DNA of 64,000 nt from Shewanella sp. 10N.286.48.A6 (GTDB taxonomy: Bacteria > Pseudomonadota > Gammaproteobacteria > Enterobacterales > Shewanellaceae): contig NZ_MCVI01000045.1 in NCBI RefSeq assembly GCF_002873135.1, forward strand, positions 1-64,000. The letters are read 5' to 3'. The stretch's first letter is position 1. Each line of letters starts with the position of its first letter. Positions 1-9,722 of this stretch are shown one piece after another. The translations under genes and the position numbers were made by a program. The notes under the pieces are model-generated. The model was not told the DNA's origin. It was given only the letters and a program-made list of their open reading frames with translations, and ran no database searches.

Positions 1-60
1 TGATATGTCGCTCCAATTTCTCATCTTAAGAAAATCATTCCTTTCAAATAAAAAAATAAA

Positions 61-150
61 CCCACTCTTAGCTCAGTTGTGCTTTTAGAAATAGTGATAC
101 CTTTTTTATTGCCAAGGTATAGGTCATTAGTTCGAACCACTTTTGATGAA
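61..150 (+). pseudogene. Degenerate tRNA-Gly(GCC)-like sequence, copy 1
   Basis: Pieces typical of bacterial tRNA-Gly(GCC) occur in order: tagctcagttg (D-arm, 69-79), ttgccaaggt (anticodon GCC with the 3' side of its stem, 109-118), aggtc (variable loop) and agttcga (T-loop, 129-135). The anticodon stem still pairs (atacc with ggtat), but its loop is 14 nt instead of 7. The D-stem partner, T-stem and acceptor stem no longer pair, and no CCA is in place. It is therefore unlikely to be a working tRNA. In E. coli the glyVXY tRNA-Gly genes lie near tsaE, which fits this location. Confidence 0.65.
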
Positions 151-211
151 CAGACAGGTCGCTCCAATTTCTCATCTTAAGAAAATCATTCCTTTCAAAT
201 AAAAAAATAAA

Positions 212-300
212 CCCACTCTTAGCTCAGTTGTGCTTTTAGAAATAGTGATACCTTTTTTATTGCCAAGGTATAGGTCATCAGTTCGAACCACTTTTTATGA
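212..300 (+). pseudogene. Degenerate tRNA-Gly(GCC)-like sequence, copy 2
   Basis: Same structure as the copy 151 bp upstream, with the same oversized anticodon loop and unpaired acceptor and T-stems. Only two bases differ between the copies. High identity together with shared decay implies that the duplication, or a gene conversion, happened after the tRNA fold was lost, or that the sequence is kept for another reason. Confidence 0.65.
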
Positions 301-308
301 ACAGACAG

Positions 309-553
309 GTCGCTGCAGTTTCTCCCTGCGTTCAAAATGTCTCGGTTTACCCCCCCGCTTGCACAATATTTATGCATTGTTTAGGGTGCTGTAGCTGGGT
401 GTTGTTTCATTGTTGCTAAATTACTTGTTTTTTATATGCAAAATATGAACTCGCTCAAATATTCTCAACTTTTTTTCAACCATAATAAATACAAGCTTTT
501 ACAATCTTATTTTTACTGACCGCCAAAGGGCGGTGACAGATGGAGTGTTTATT
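309..553. other. Intergenic region upstream of the first gene
   Basis: It begins with the truncated third repeat unit (309 to about 325) and then contains a run of seven C at about 351-357. The rest is AT-rich. A short inverted repeat (ccgccaaagggcgg, about 520-533) lies just before the ribosome-binding site of the gene at 554. I see no convincing complete promoter hexamer pair. Confidence 0.5.
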
Positions 554-1009
554 ATGCGTATCCAACAATTAAGTGAAGTGCTTGAGTTCATTGCCAAGTC
601 ACGCTTAGACATGGGTCAGCTTTATGGCCGACTACACCGCAATGCAGACTCTACAAGAGTAAAAATGATGTTGGAATATCTACAGCAACACCAACAGCAT
701 GTGCATGACAGTATTGAAAATTATATTGATGAAGCACCAAAGCGTATGCTTGAAACTTGGTATAAAGACATCACCTTCGAAGACTTTGAAAAACGCTGCC
801 AAGACTCGACTCTAGCAGCCAATATGAGTGAAGATGATGTACTCGAGATGCATCTTGATTTAGAAAACCGTTTGATTGGTTTTTTAGAAAAAACCGCTAA
901 CAGCACTGAGGTCACTGAAATCAAAGATGCTTTATTAGATTTAGTTCGTGTGGAGAAAACCCAGCAGAAACGTATGGTACATAGCGCATTACGGATGGAA
1001 GATATCTAA
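554..1009 (+). CDS. Small all-helical protein, ferritin-like fold possible
   Basis: 151 residues, rich in Glu, Leu, Met and His, with no signal peptide or membrane segment. The sequence looks entirely helical, with repeated His/Glu-rich stretches (for example HQQHVHD near residue 40 and an EDDVLEMHLDLE stretch near 95). This is compatible with a four-helix-bundle, rubrerythrin-like fold, but no complete di-iron motif can be claimed. The ATG at 554 is preferred because GGAG at 542-545 sits 8 nt upstream; an in-frame GTG at 533 has no such site. It stands alone, is followed by a terminator, and lies between the tRNA-like repeats and tsaE where enterics have queG and nnrE. Function unknown. Confidence 0.75.
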   Translation: MRIQQLSEVLEFIAKSRLDMGQLYGRLHRNADSTRVKMMLEYLQQHQQHVHDSIENYIDEAPKRMLETWYKDITFEDFEKRCQDSTLAANMSEDDVLEMHLDLENRLIGFLEKTANSTEVTEIKDALLDLVRVEKTQQKRMVHSALRMEDI

Positions 1010-1054
1010 AATCCGGTTTTCCAGCGTCAATTTTATGTTAATATTTATATATAG

Positions 1055-1084
1055 AGCCAGCTATCAAGCTGGCTTTATTTTTTT
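1055..1084 (+). terminator. Rho-independent terminator
   Basis: Stem agccagct / agctggct with a 4-nt loop, followed by a T-rich tract. It closes the gene at 554-1009. Confidence 0.85.
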
Positions 1085-1177
1085 AGGCCATCAAATAGCG
1101 CAATAGGCTAAGAGGTTAGTATTCTCAGCTATATTGCAGTTTTATATGATTAATCTCCCAAGTGCTGGTAAGTTAAC

Positions 1178-1639
1178 ATGACTTCGATTAAAAAATATCT
1201 TAAAGATGAGCAAGCAACGATTGATCTTGGTGTTGAATTATCTTTGTGGGTTTCAGCCCCATTAGTGATTTATTTAACTGGTGATCTCGGTGCAGGTAAA
1301 ACCACCTTAAGCCGTGGTTTGATCCAAAGTTTAGGTCATGATGGCAATGTAAAGAGTCCAACCTATACCCTAGTTGAGCCCTATGAGCTCAAGGGAATGC
1401 AAATTTATCATTTTGACTTATATCGTTTGCTTGACCCTGAAGAGCTTGAATTTATGGGGATCCGCGATTACTTTACTGATAACACTATTAGTATTATCGA
1501 GTGGCCAGATAGAGGGCATGGCTTATTACCTGAAGCCGATGTTGCCATTCATTTAAGCTATGACGGAGAGCAACGACAGGTGGAGCTCACTGGCATGACA
1601 GGAGCAGGTAATCAGCTTGTCGCTAAGCTTTATAACTAA
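1178..1639 (+). CDS. tsaE: tRNA threonylcarbamoyladenosine ATPase TsaE
   Basis: 153 residues, the normal length for TsaE (YjeE). A Walker A motif, GDLGAGKTT, lies near residues 36-44, followed by the family signature SPTYTLVEPY and an HFDLYRL segment. TsaE is the ATPase partner of TsaB/TsaD in making t6A37 on ANN-decoding tRNAs in the cytoplasm. It is the first gene of the conserved tsaE-amiB-mutL-miaA-hfq-hflX run, all on the plus strand. The gap of 63 bp to amiB contains no terminator, so co-transcription is likely. Confidence 0.95.
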   Translation: MTSIKKYLKDEQATIDLGVELSLWVSAPLVIYLTGDLGAGKTTLSRGLIQSLGHDGNVKSPTYTLVEPYELKGMQIYHFDLYRLLDPEELEFMGIRDYFTDNTISIIEWPDRGHGLLPEADVAIHLSYDGEQRQVELTGMTGAGNQLVAKLYN

Positions 1640-1702
1640 TTAGTTCATAATAAGCTTTAAAAACAAACGCTAGTAAGCATAAGTCAATTAACTAAAATAA
1701 TA

Positions 1703-3022
1703 ATGACCCTAGAAAAAATGACACGATTTATAATCTTCATATGTTTATTATTCTGCTCCTTACAGGTTGCAGCTAATAAACTTGAAAGTGTGCGAATTTG
1801 GGATGCCCCGCAATCAACCCGAGTGGTATTTGATTTGTCTTCGGCACCTGATTATAGCTATTTTGTGCTAACAAACCCCCAGCGTTTGGTTATCGACTTA
1901 AAACAAGCTTCAACCAATGTGAAGCTTGCTGATATTGCTAAAGACAGCAAGTTGATCAAAAAAGTGCGTATTAGTTCCCCTCCCAAAAAAGGCACTTTAC
2001 GTGTGGTGCTTGATTTAAACTCACCAGCAAAGCCGAATTTGTTTGCCCTGACACCGACAGCCCCTTACGGTAATCGTTTAGTGGTCGATTTAGATAACTC
2101 TGCCAGTAAAAGTGCAGCGGTACAGTCGGTGGTGCACACTAGCAAGCGCTCTACCGATGTGATTGTCGCTATCGATGCAGGCCATGGCGGCGAAGATCCT
2201 GGTTCAATCGGCCCCAAAGGCACCTATGAGAAAAAGATTGTACTTGAGATCTCCAAACGTCTTGCACGAGAAATTAATAAAACACCAGGAATGAAAGCGG
2301 TGATGACCCGCACTGGCGATTATTTTGTCAATTTAAATCAACGCTCGGAACTGGCTAGAAATAGTCGAGCTGATTTACTGATTTCTATTCATGCAGATGC
2401 ATTTACGTCACCACAACCTAATGGGGCATCGGTATGGGTATTATCAAAGCGCCGTGCCAATACCGAAATTGGTCGCGTATTTGAGGATAAAGAAAAGCAT
2501 TCCGAGCTATTAGGTGGCGTTGGAGACATAATTCAAAACTCCGATAGTGAACAGTATCTTGTGATGACCCTAATCGATATGTCGATGGACCATTCTCTGG
2601 CTGAAAGTCATCATATTGCCAGTGATGTATTATCAGGTTTAGGTAAAGTGACTAAACTACATAAGAGTAAACCAGAGCATGCGAGCTTTGCTGTTTTAAA
2701 GTCGACTGATATTCCCTCTATTTTGGTGGAAACTGGTTTTATCTCTAACCCTAGAGAAGAAGGGTTATTGTTAAATGGTAACCATCAACAAAAGTTAGCT
2801 AATGCGATCCATAAAGGTGTGCTGAAATATTTTGCCGCTAACCCACCTTCAGGCACCTTATTGGCGAAACAGAGTAACACTAAGCATACAGTAAGAAGTG
2901 GCGAATCTTTATCGGTTATTGCCCAGCGATATAAAGTCAGCATAGCCAGTATTCGAAAAACCAACAACCTTAAATCAGATGTCCTACGGATAGGCCAAAA
3001 GCTGGTTATTCCAAGAGCGTAA
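1703..3022 (+). CDS. amiB: N-acetylmuramoyl-L-alanine amidase AmiB
   Basis: 439 residues. A Sec signal peptide covers about residues 1-24 (FIIFICLLF core, cleavage after an AA pair). An AMIN domain follows (about 27-130), then a zinc amidase_3 domain (about 153-370) and a C-terminal LysM domain (about 394-438, HTVRSGESL...RIGQKLVIP). Expected zinc and catalytic residues are visible in DAGHGGEDPG, the TYEKK glutamate, SIHADAF and VETGF. The enzyme splits septal peptidoglycan in the periplasm and is normally controlled by EnvC or NlpD. An in-frame ATG at 1718 is an equally possible start; neither has a strong ribosome-binding site. mutL begins 3 bp after the stop. Confidence 0.95.
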   Translation: MTLEKMTRFIIFICLLFCSLQVAANKLESVRIWDAPQSTRVVFDLSSAPDYSYFVLTNPQRLVIDLKQASTNVKLADIAKDSKLIKKVRISSPPKKGTLRVVLDLNSPAKPNLFALTPTAPYGNRLVVDLDNSASKSAAVQSVVHTSKRSTDVIVAIDAGHGGEDPGSIGPKGTYEKKIVLEISKRLAREINKTPGMKAVMTRTGDYFVNLNQRSELARNSRADLLISIHADAFTSPQPNGASVWVLSKRRANTEIGRVFEDKEKHSELLGGVGDIIQNSDSEQYLVMTLIDMSMDHSLAESHHIASDVLSGLGKVTKLHKSKPEHASFAVLKSTDIPSILVETGFISNPREEGLLLNGNHQQKLANAIHKGVLKYFAANPPSGTLLAKQSNTKHTVRSGESLSVIAQRYKVSIASIRKTNNLKSDVLRIGQKLVIPRA

Positions 3023-3025
3023 ATT

Positions 3026-4951
3026 ATGGCTATTCAAATTTTACCACCACAGCTTGCTAACCAAATTGCTGCCGGCGAAGTGGTTGAGCGTCCTGCATCT
3101 GTAGTTAAAGAGTTGGTTGAAAATAGCCTTGATGCTGGCGCAACCCGGGTGGATATCGAAATCGACAAAGGTGGCAGTAAGCTCATTAAAATTAGGGACA
3201 ATGGTAAAGGCATTTCAAAGGAAGAGTTAGCCTTAGCCTTATCTCGTCACGCGACCTCAAAAGTACACTCCCTTGATGACTTAGAAGCCATTTTAAGTTT
3301 TGGTTTTAGAGGCGAGGCCTTAGCCAGTATTAGCTCTGTCTCCCGTTTAAGCCTAACATCAAAACCTGCTGAGCAAACTGAAGCGTGGCAAGCCTACGCT
3401 GCAGGCTCGCAAATGGACGTTAAAGTGACGCCCGCTGCGCACCCTAAGGGCACTACCATTGAAGTGGTGGATTTATTCTTTAATACCCCTGCCAGACGAC
3501 GCTTTTTGAAAAGTGATAAAACCGAATTCACCCATATTGATGAATGGTTAAAACGCATTGCCATCGCCAGAACCGATGTGCATTTTACCTTAACCCATAA
3601 TGGTAAGTTGGCGCGTCAATATCGAGCGGCCAATACTGAAATTCAATACAAACAGCGTCTTGGGCAAATTTGTGGTCGGGCTTTTGCCGAGCATGCTCTG
3701 CACCTAGAATGCCAGCATGATGGCTTGATATTATCGGGTTATTTGCAGTCACCAAATGACTTACAACCGACTGATAGCTGCTATTTTTATGTCAATGGCC
3801 GTTTAGTGCGAGACCGATTAGTTAACCATGCGGTAAAGCAGGCATTTGGTCAGTTTCAAGTTCAGCATCAACCGGGTTATGTGTTGATGCTTGAGCTGGA
3901 TCCGCATCAGGTTGATGTCAATGTACATCCAGCAAAGCATGAAGTGCGTTTTCATCAAAGCCGATTAGTGCATGACTTTATTTTACAGGCATTGCAGTCT
4001 GTTTTAGCGCAAATACCTGAATTAGATCTCGGTATAGCTAATAAACCTACAGGCGCGCAAACTGGTATTGGCGAGGAAATTGGTCATTCATCAGAGGCAG
4101 AAATAAGCAATTGGCAGCAAGTAAGTCAAGACATGCCGCAAAGTCGGGGATCTGCCACTCAATTACATCAACCTAGAGAGTTATCGAGCAGCCGCTTTGG
4201 CAGCATGTCGGTGCCAGCGCAGGGCTATCAACACCAAAGCCATCAACCACAGCATAATGCAGCTACCGGAAGCACAGGAGCTACAAGCAGTGGCAATAAT
4301 CCCTATAGCGGTGGTAGAACAGCTGACACGGTAGAAATAACCCCAACGGCTATCGCTAATTATGGACAATTACTGCAAACCCAAGCTGGAAATTCTTCAT
4401 TAACGCAAATTAATGAGACAAATCTGTCTGCGCATATCACTATGCCGTCTATTGTTGATGGTCGCTTCTGGGTGATGGTTACAGGTCAGCAGATTTTATT
4501 AGTTGATATCGCGCAAGTTTCTATTTTTGTTACAAAATTAGAGATACAGACTAAAATAACAACAGGGCTTGTGGGTCAGCCATTATTAATGCCGGTTTCA
4601 ATTGAAGCCGATGTTGACTGGAAAATTATCCTTGAAGAGCGAGAGCAGTTATTACGTAGGTTAGGATTAACCCTTTCAATCCGCTACCAACAGTTGATAA
4701 TTAAGAATGTGCCCCCATATCTCAGAGATACCCAATTAGCTGTGTTGATCCCAGAATTATTAGATTGGATTAAATTAGAGCAGCCATCGGATGAAGCGTT
4801 GGCGTTGTGGATGGCAAAACAGCAAGCAAATCATTTTTCAGCCGCAGCTGAAGTGTGGCTTCAATATAGCCAATTAACCGCAGAGCAGCAGCAAATGCAG
4901 TTATCAAAGGCGAAATCATTGCCATGGCAATCCTGGTTAGAAGAGAATTAA
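3026..4951 (+). CDS. mutL: DNA mismatch repair protein MutL
   Basis: 641 residues. The N-terminal GHKL ATPase carries [19 protein letters not shown] and [10 protein letters not shown], followed by the family signature [13 protein letters not shown] Gln/Ser-rich linker (about residues 345-450) joins it to the C-terminal dimerisation domain (about 455-641). The metal-binding DQHAxxE-type endonuclease motif is not visible, as expected for a species whose repair is directed by MutH and Dam. MutL couples MutS recognition to MutH nicking and UvrD unwinding. The gene is packed against amiB (3 bp) and miaA (1 bp). Confidence 0.97.
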   Translation: MAIQILPPQLANQIAAGEVVERPASVVKELVENSLDAGATRVDIEIDKGGSKLIKIRDNGKGISKEELALALSRHATSKVHSLDDLEAILSFGFRGEALASISSVSRLSLTSKPAEQTEAWQAYAAGSQMDVKVTPAAHPKGTTIEVVDLFFNTPARRRFLKSDKTEFTHIDEWLKRIAIARTDVHFTLTHNGKLARQYRAANTEIQYKQRLGQICGRAFAEHALHLECQHDGLILSGYLQSPNDLQPTDSCYFYVNGRLVRDRLVNHAVKQAFGQFQVQHQPGYVLMLELDPHQVDVNVHPAKHEVRFHQSRLVHDFILQALQSVLAQIPELDLGIANKPTGAQTGIGEEIGHSSEAEISNWQQVSQDMPQSRGSATQLHQPRELSSSRFGSMSVPAQGYQHQSHQPQHNAATGSTGATSSGNNPYSGGRTADTVEITPTAIANYGQLLQTQAGNSSLTQINETNLSAHITMPSIVDGRFWVMVTGQQILLVDIAQVSIFVTKLEIQTKITTGLVGQPLLMPVSIEADVDWKIILEEREQLLRRLGLTLSIRYQQLIIKNVPPYLRDTQLAVLIPELLDWIKLEQPSDEALALWMAKQQANHFSAAAEVWLQYSQLTAEQQQMQLSKAKSLPWQSWLEEN

Positions 4952-4952
4952 T

Positions 4953-5879
4953 GTGAACCAACTCAAACAGCCCAAAGTATTGTTTTTAATGGGGCCAACC
5001 GCTTCAGGAAAAACGGCTTTAGCAATTGAAATGGCCCAGCAGCATAATTGTGAAATTATCTCTGTTGATTCGGCATTAATCTATCGTCAAATGGATATTG
5101 GCTCAGCCAAACCTGATGCCGATGAGCTAGCCTTAGCGCCTCATCGTTTAATTGACATTCTCGACCCCAGTGAAAGTTACTCTGCGGCAGATTTTCGTCG
5201 CGATGCATTAATTGAAATAGAAGATATAATTAATCGTGGTAAGACCCCTTTATTGGTAGGGGGGACTATGATGTACTTTAAGGCATTGCTTGAAGGCTTG
5301 TCACCGTTACCTGCTGCAGATGAGCAGATCAGAGCGCAAATTATGCAAGAGGCAGAAGAGCAAGGTTGGGATGCATTACATCAACAACTTTGCCAAGTTG
5401 ATGCCACAGCAGGGGCAAGAATTCATCCTAATGATCCCCAGCGGCTATCTCGCGCTCTAGAAGTATACAGAATTACGGGTAAATCGATGACTGAGCTAAC
5501 GGCAACAAAGTCAGCGCCGTTACACTATGATGTGATGCAATTTGCGATAGCGCCACATGAGAGAAAAGTATTACATGAATTGATCGCAAAAAGATTTAAA
5601 CTAATGATGCAAAATGGTTTTATCGACGAAGTTCAACGATTAAAAGATCGCAAAGACTTACATTTAGATATGCCATCTATGCGTTGTGTCGGCTACCGAC
5701 AGTGTTGGCAGTACCTCGATGGTGAATTTGACTACGAGACTTTAATAGAAAAAGGCACCGCTGCCACTAGGCAATTAGCCAAACGTCAATTAACATGGTT
5801 AAGAAGTTGGCCCGAGTTACATTGGCTTGAAAGTGGCGCCGAAGGAAATTTAGTTACACTTATGCAACATTCTAGCTAG
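4953..5879 (+). CDS. miaA: tRNA dimethylallyltransferase MiaA
   Basis: 308 residues, a typical length. The P-loop [11 protein letters not shown] lies at about residues 14-24, followed by [27 protein letters not shown], the LVGGTMMYF motif and a conserved RCVGYRQ. MiaA transfers the isopentenyl group to A37 of tRNAs reading UNN codons. The start is a GTG one base after the mutL stop, so translational coupling is likely; an overlapping ATG at 4951 meets TGA at once and cannot be used. hfq follows after 96 bp. Confidence 0.96.
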   Translation: MNQLKQPKVLFLMGPTASGKTALAIEMAQQHNCEIISVDSALIYRQMDIGSAKPDADELALAPHRLIDILDPSESYSAADFRRDALIEIEDIINRGKTPLLVGGTMMYFKALLEGLSPLPAADEQIRAQIMQEAEEQGWDALHQQLCQVDATAGARIHPNDPQRLSRALEVYRITGKSMTELTATKSAPLHYDVMQFAIAPHERKVLHELIAKRFKLMMQNGFIDEVQRLKDRKDLHLDMPSMRCVGYRQCWQYLDGEFDYETLIEKGTAATRQLAKRQLTWLRSWPELHWLESGAEGNLVTLMQHSS

Positions 5880-5896
5880 CTAATTAGCTGTTGCTG

Positions 5897-5902
5897 TATA
5901 AT
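5897..5902 (+). promoter_or_regulatory. Possible -10 element upstream of hfq
   Basis: A perfect TATAAT lies 74 bp before hfq in the miaA-hfq gap. No convincing -35 hexamer is at the right distance, so this is a weak candidate. A 7-bp AT-only inverted repeat (ttcaaaa/ttttgaa, 5936-5955) lies between it and the gene. Confidence 0.3.
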
Positions 5903-5975
5903 ACTAAAACTAAACAATAAAACATTCTTCAAAAATTCAAAAAATTTATTTTGAAAATAAAAAAAGGAAATTGAA

Positions 5976-6242
5976 ATGGCTAAGGGGCAATCTTTACAAG
6001 ACCCATTTTTAAACGCTTTGCGTCGTGAACGTGTACCAGTCTCTATCTATTTAGTGAATGGTATTAAACTACAAGGTCAAGTTGAGTCATTCGACCAATT
6101 CGTTATCTTGTTAAAAAATACAGTAAGCCAAATGGTTTACAAGCACGCTATTTCAACTGTTGTACCAGCACGCCCATTTAATGTGGCTGCACAAGGTACT
6201 CAGAGCTATACCCCAAATGATGAAGCACCTGCATCAGAATAA
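5976..6242 (+). CDS. hfq: RNA-binding chaperone Hfq
   Basis: 88 residues. The Sm core (about residues 7-66) includes the conserved [15 protein letters not shown] start, the Sm1 segment INGIKLQG-like ([10 protein letters not shown]) and the Sm2 YKHAIS motif that forms the uridine-binding proximal face. A short acidic tail (about 70-88) ends the protein and is shorter than that of E. coli. Hfq forms a hexamer that pairs small RNAs with mRNAs. A good ribosome-binding site (aaaagga) lies 8 nt upstream in an A-rich leader. Confidence 0.98.
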   Translation: MAKGQSLQDPFLNALRRERVPVSIYLVNGIKLQGQVESFDQFVILLKNTVSQMVYKHAISTVVPARPFNVAAQGTQSYTPNDEAPASE

Positions 6243-6261
6243 TATTTAAGGAGTTTACTAC

Positions 6262-7581
6262 TTGTTTGATCGCTATGAAGCGGGTGAAACCGCAGTACTT
6301 GTTCACATTGACTTTTCTGACGACGAGCGTAGAGAAGACATTACAGAGTTACAATTATTAGTCGAATCAGCAGGAGTACGCTCTGTTGGTGTTATTACTG
6401 GAAGTCGGCGTTCACCAGATCGAAAGTTTTTTGTTGGGTCAGGGAAAGTAGAAGAGCTTGCAGCTATGGTTGCAGCTACAGAAGCTAAAGTGGTGATTTT
6501 TAATCACGCACTGAGTCCAGCTCAGGAAAGAAATTTAGAACAGATCTGTCAATGCCGAGTGTTAGACAGAACAACGCTGATTTTAGATATTTTTGCTCAA
6601 AGAGCGAGAACACACGAAGGTAAGTTGCAAGTGGAGCTAGCGCAATTGCGCCACATGTCGACGCGCCTTATTCGTGGTTGGACTCACTTGGAGAGACAAA
6701 AAGGTGGTATTGGTATGCGTGGCCCGGGTGAAACCCAGCTCGAAACCGATAGACGTTTACTTCGTGGACGGATTAAAAGTATTAATCGCCGACTTGATAA
6801 AGTAGACAAACAACGTGAACAAAGTCGACGTTCACGAAAGCGCAGTGACTTATCCACTGTGTCATTGGTGGGTTACACCAATGCGGGAAAATCGACCTTG
6901 TTTAATGCGTTAACCGCCTCAGAAGTTTATGCCGCAGATCAATTGTTCGCCACACTTGATCCTACTCTGCGTAAATTGAATTTACCTGACGGAGCAGTTA
7001 TTTTAGCTGATACAGTTGGGTTTATTCGTCATTTACCTCACGACTTAGTCGCAGCATTTAAAGCAACCTTGCAAGAAACACGTCAAGCTGATCTGTTATT
7101 GCATATTGTTGATTGTGCTGATGAGAATATGACGGAGAATTTTGATCAAGTTCAAAATGTGCTTGAAGAAATTGAAGCAGATACTATTCCACAATTGGTC
7201 GTTTGTAATAAAATCGACTTATTGGAAGATTTTGTGCCTCGCATCGATTACGACGATGAAGGTAAGCCAGAGCGAGTCTGGGTATCTGCACAAAAACAAA
7301 TTGGATTTGAATTGCTCTTGCAGGCTATCAACGAGTTAATCGGTGAAGTCATTATAGAGCAGACATTGAAAATTCCAGCTACGGCTGGACATTATCTTGG
7401 CCAGTTTTATCGACTGGACGCGATACAGCAGAAAGAGTACGACGATCTGGGGAACTGTATTTTGTCTGTTCGTTTATCGGATGCCAATTGGCGCCGATTA
7501 ACAAAACAGAGTCAAGGCGAATTAGAGACGTTTATATTTGAGGATTCTTCTGAAGAATCAGACGTAGACGTTATTTGCTAA
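6262..7581 (+). CDS. hflX: Ribosome-associated GTPase HflX
   Basis: 439 residues. The N-terminal HflX domain includes FVGSGKVEEL and the glycine-rich GGIGMRGPGETQLE linker. The GTPase domain begins near residue 200 with G1 GYTNAGKST, G3 DTVGF and G4 NKID. HflX splits stalled 70S ribosomes and belongs to the stress-response GTPases. The start is a TTG at 6262, supported by a strong AAGGAG at 6248-6253 with 8-nt spacing and only 19 bp after the hfq stop. A weak start codon may set a low HflX:Hfq ratio (inference). Confidence 0.95.
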   Translation: MFDRYEAGETAVLVHIDFSDDERREDITELQLLVESAGVRSVGVITGSRRSPDRKFFVGSGKVEELAAMVAATEAKVVIFNHALSPAQERNLEQICQCRVLDRTTLILDIFAQRARTHEGKLQVELAQLRHMSTRLIRGWTHLERQKGGIGMRGPGETQLETDRRLLRGRIKSINRRLDKVDKQREQSRRSRKRSDLSTVSLVGYTNAGKSTLFNALTASEVYAADQLFATLDPTLRKLNLPDGAVILADTVGFIRHLPHDLVAAFKATLQETRQADLLLHIVDCADENMTENFDQVQNVLEEIEADTIPQLVVCNKIDLLEDFVPRIDYDDEGKPERVWVSAQKQIGFELLLQAINELIGEVIIEQTLKIPATAGHYLGQFYRLDAIQQKEYDDLGNCILSVRLSDANWRRLTKQSQGELETFIFEDSSEESDVDVIC

Positions 7582-7614
7582 TATCATTTATTTCATCCAC
7601 TTATGGAGTGCTAA

Positions 7615-8766
7615 ATGGCTTGGAATGAGCCCGGTAACAAGGGAAAAGACCCTTGGGGAAACAAAAACAGTAACGACAAAGGCCCACCAGATCTAGACGA
7701 AGTATTTCGTAACCTTTCAAAGCGCTTCGGCGGTGGTAAAGGTGGTTCAGGTGGATCTTCTAGCCCTTCTTTTAACCCAATGAGCCTTATTGTAGTTTTG
7801 GTGATTGGTTTAATTATTTGGGGTGGTTCAGGCTTTTATACCATTAAAGAGGCAGAGCGAGGCGTAACCTTACGTTTTGGTCAGCATTCTGGTGAAGTTG
7901 GTCCTGGTTTACATTGGAAAGCAACTTTTATTGATGAAGTGTTTCCGGTAAACATTAAAGCAGTGCGCTCTATTCCTGCATCAGGCAGCATGTTAACGGC
8001 TGATGAAAACTTAGTGAAAGTGGAACTTGATGTTCAGTATCGAGTGGATGATGCTTATTCTTACTTGTTTAGTGCAGTTGATGCAAATGAGAGTTTGAGT
8101 GAAGCAACAGACAGTGCGCTTCGTTATGTGATTGGGCATAACACTATGGATGACATTTTGACTACTGGTCGTGATGCTATTCGTCGTGATACTTGGGCTG
8201 AACTTGAGCGTATTCTTGAGCCGTATAAGCTTGGTTTATCAATTCAAGATGTCAACTTCTTACCAGCGCGTCCACCTGAAGAAGTGAAAGATGCATTTGA
8301 TGATGCTATTTCTGCACAAGAAGATGAACAGCGTTTCATTCGCGAAGCAGAAGCTTATGCGCGTGAAATTGAGCCTAAAGCACGTGGTCAGGTTGAGCGT
8401 ATGGCGCAACAGGCTAGCGCGTATAAGCAACGTGAAGTCTTAGAAGCTCAAGGTAAGGTTGCTCGTTTCGAAAAACTTTTGCCTGAGTATCAAATGGCAC
8501 CAGAAGTGACCCGTAAACGTTTATACCTTAATGCGATGCAAGAGGTCATGGCAGATACTAACAAGGTACTAATTGATACTAAAAACAATGGTAATTTAAT
8601 GTATTTACCATTAGACAAAATGATGGGTAATCAAGCTAAAACTATGCCTGCAGAGCCAGTTGTTGAAACGCATGTGAACACGCCTTCAAATAATTCGCTT
8701 ACGTCTTCTATGCCAGTTGATGGACGTCAGACTCGTGAGTCTCGTTCACGCCAAGGGAGGGACTAA
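7615..8766 (+). CDS. hflK: HflK, FtsH protease modulator subunit
   Basis: 383 residues. A Gly/Asn-rich cytoplasmic N-terminus (about 1-55) precedes one membrane helix (about 57-77, SLIVVLVIGLIIW), an SPFH/prohibitin domain (about 80-270) and a helical tail. With HflC it forms the large membrane-anchored periplasmic-facing complex that encloses FtsH and limits its degradation of membrane substrates. The glycine stretch GGGKGGSGGSSS near residue 42 is typical. hflC starts 3 bp after the stop. Confidence 0.96.
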   Translation: MAWNEPGNKGKDPWGNKNSNDKGPPDLDEVFRNLSKRFGGGKGGSGGSSSPSFNPMSLIVVLVIGLIIWGGSGFYTIKEAERGVTLRFGQHSGEVGPGLHWKATFIDEVFPVNIKAVRSIPASGSMLTADENLVKVELDVQYRVDDAYSYLFSAVDANESLSEATDSALRYVIGHNTMDDILTTGRDAIRRDTWAELERILEPYKLGLSIQDVNFLPARPPEEVKDAFDDAISAQEDEQRFIREAEAYAREIEPKARGQVERMAQQASAYKQREVLEAQGKVARFEKLLPEYQMAPEVTRKRLYLNAMQEVMADTNKVLIDTKNNGNLMYLPLDKMMGNQAKTMPAEPVVETHVNTPSNNSLTSSMPVDGRQTRESRSRQGRD

Positions 8767-8769
8767 CTC

Positions 8770-9660
8770 ATGGGTAGAATAGGACTGATTGTTCTGGTAA
8801 TCATTTTAGGTGTTGGTTTTTCATCTGTTATGGTCGTTAACGAAGGTGAACGTGCTATCGTTTCTCGCTTTGGTGAGATCTTAAAAGATAACGTTGAAGG
8901 TCAACCTGTCACGCGTGTATTTGCACCAGGTTTACACTTTAAAATTCCAGCAATAGATAAAGTAAAATATCTAGATGCGCGAATTCAGACCTTAGATGGC
9001 GCTGCAGATCGTTTTGTTACTTCAGAGAAAAAAGACCTTATGGTTGACTCTTATGTTAAGTGGCGTATTAGCGATTTTGAAAAGTTTTACCTGTCCACTG
9101 GTGGCGGTAATGTTGCAACAGCTGAAAGCCTGTTACAGCGTAAAATCAACAATGACTTACGCACAGAGTTTGGTCGTCGTACTATTAAAGAAATTGTTTC
9201 AGGTGAACGTGATGAGTTGCAGATTAATGCACTTGAAAACGCATCTGAAAGCTCACAAGATCTTGGTATCGATGTGGTTGATGTGCGCGTTAAGCAAATC
9301 AACTTACCTGCCAACGTAAGTAGCAGTATCTTCCAGCGTATGCGTGCTGAACGTCAAGCTGTAGCAAAAGAGCATCGTGCACAGGGTAAAGAGCAATCTG
9401 AAATCATCCGTGCAACTATTGATGCTAACGTGACAGTTAAAGTGGCTGAAGCAGAACGTAAAGCATTAACGGTTCGTGGTGAAGGTGATGCATTATCTGC
9501 GAAGATTTATGCTGATGCTTATAACAAAGATGCTGAGTTTTATGGTTTCTTAAGAAGTCTTGAAGCTTACAAGGCGAGTTTCGCTGGCAATAGTGATGTT
9601 ATGGTTTTAGAACCTGACAGTGATTTCTTCAAATACATGAAATCTATCGATGGTAAATAA
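8770..9660 (+). CDS. hflC: HflC, FtsH protease modulator subunit
   Basis: 296 residues. One N-terminal membrane anchor (about 4-22) is followed by the SPFH domain (NEGERAIVSRFGEI) and a long helical region rich in Ala, Glu and Arg. It is the partner of HflK in the HflKC-FtsH complex. An efficient terminator follows, ending the tsaE-to-hflC transcription block. Confidence 0.96.
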   Translation: MGRIGLIVLVIILGVGFSSVMVVNEGERAIVSRFGEILKDNVEGQPVTRVFAPGLHFKIPAIDKVKYLDARIQTLDGAADRFVTSEKKDLMVDSYVKWRISDFEKFYLSTGGGNVATAESLLQRKINNDLRTEFGRRTIKEIVSGERDELQINALENASESSQDLGIDVVDVRVKQINLPANVSSSIFQRMRAERQAVAKEHRAQGKEQSEIIRATIDANVTVKVAEAERKALTVRGEGDALSAKIYADAYNKDAEFYGFLRSLEAYKASFAGNSDVMVLEPDSDFFKYMKSIDGK

Positions 9661-9695
9661 GCCAACATTTCATTAATTGAAATTTAGCGTTAATT

Positions 9696-9722
9696 AAAAA
9701 CCCGGTTTATACCGGGTTTTTT
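9696..9722 (+). terminator. Rho-independent terminator after hflC
   Basis: Stem aaaacccggt / accgggtttt with a 4-nt loop and a T tail. Confidence 0.9.

Larger units (their letters stand above)
7..308. repeat. Two tandem 151-bp units carrying a tRNA-Gly-like core
   Basis: Unit 1 covers 7-157 and unit 2 covers 158-308. By eye they differ at two positions only (T/C in 'tcatTagttcg' and G/T in 'cttttGatgaa'). A third unit begins at 309 (gtcgctgcagtttctc) but diverges within about 20 bp. Each unit has an AT-rich spacer of about 54 bp followed by a core with tRNA hallmarks. A tandem tRNA array in decay, or a recent duplication of a decayed copy, is my inference. Confidence 0.9.

Noticed and set aside
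533..553. GTG at 533 as start of the first gene
   Set aside because: No ribosome-binding site precedes it, whereas GGAG lies 8 nt before the ATG at 554.
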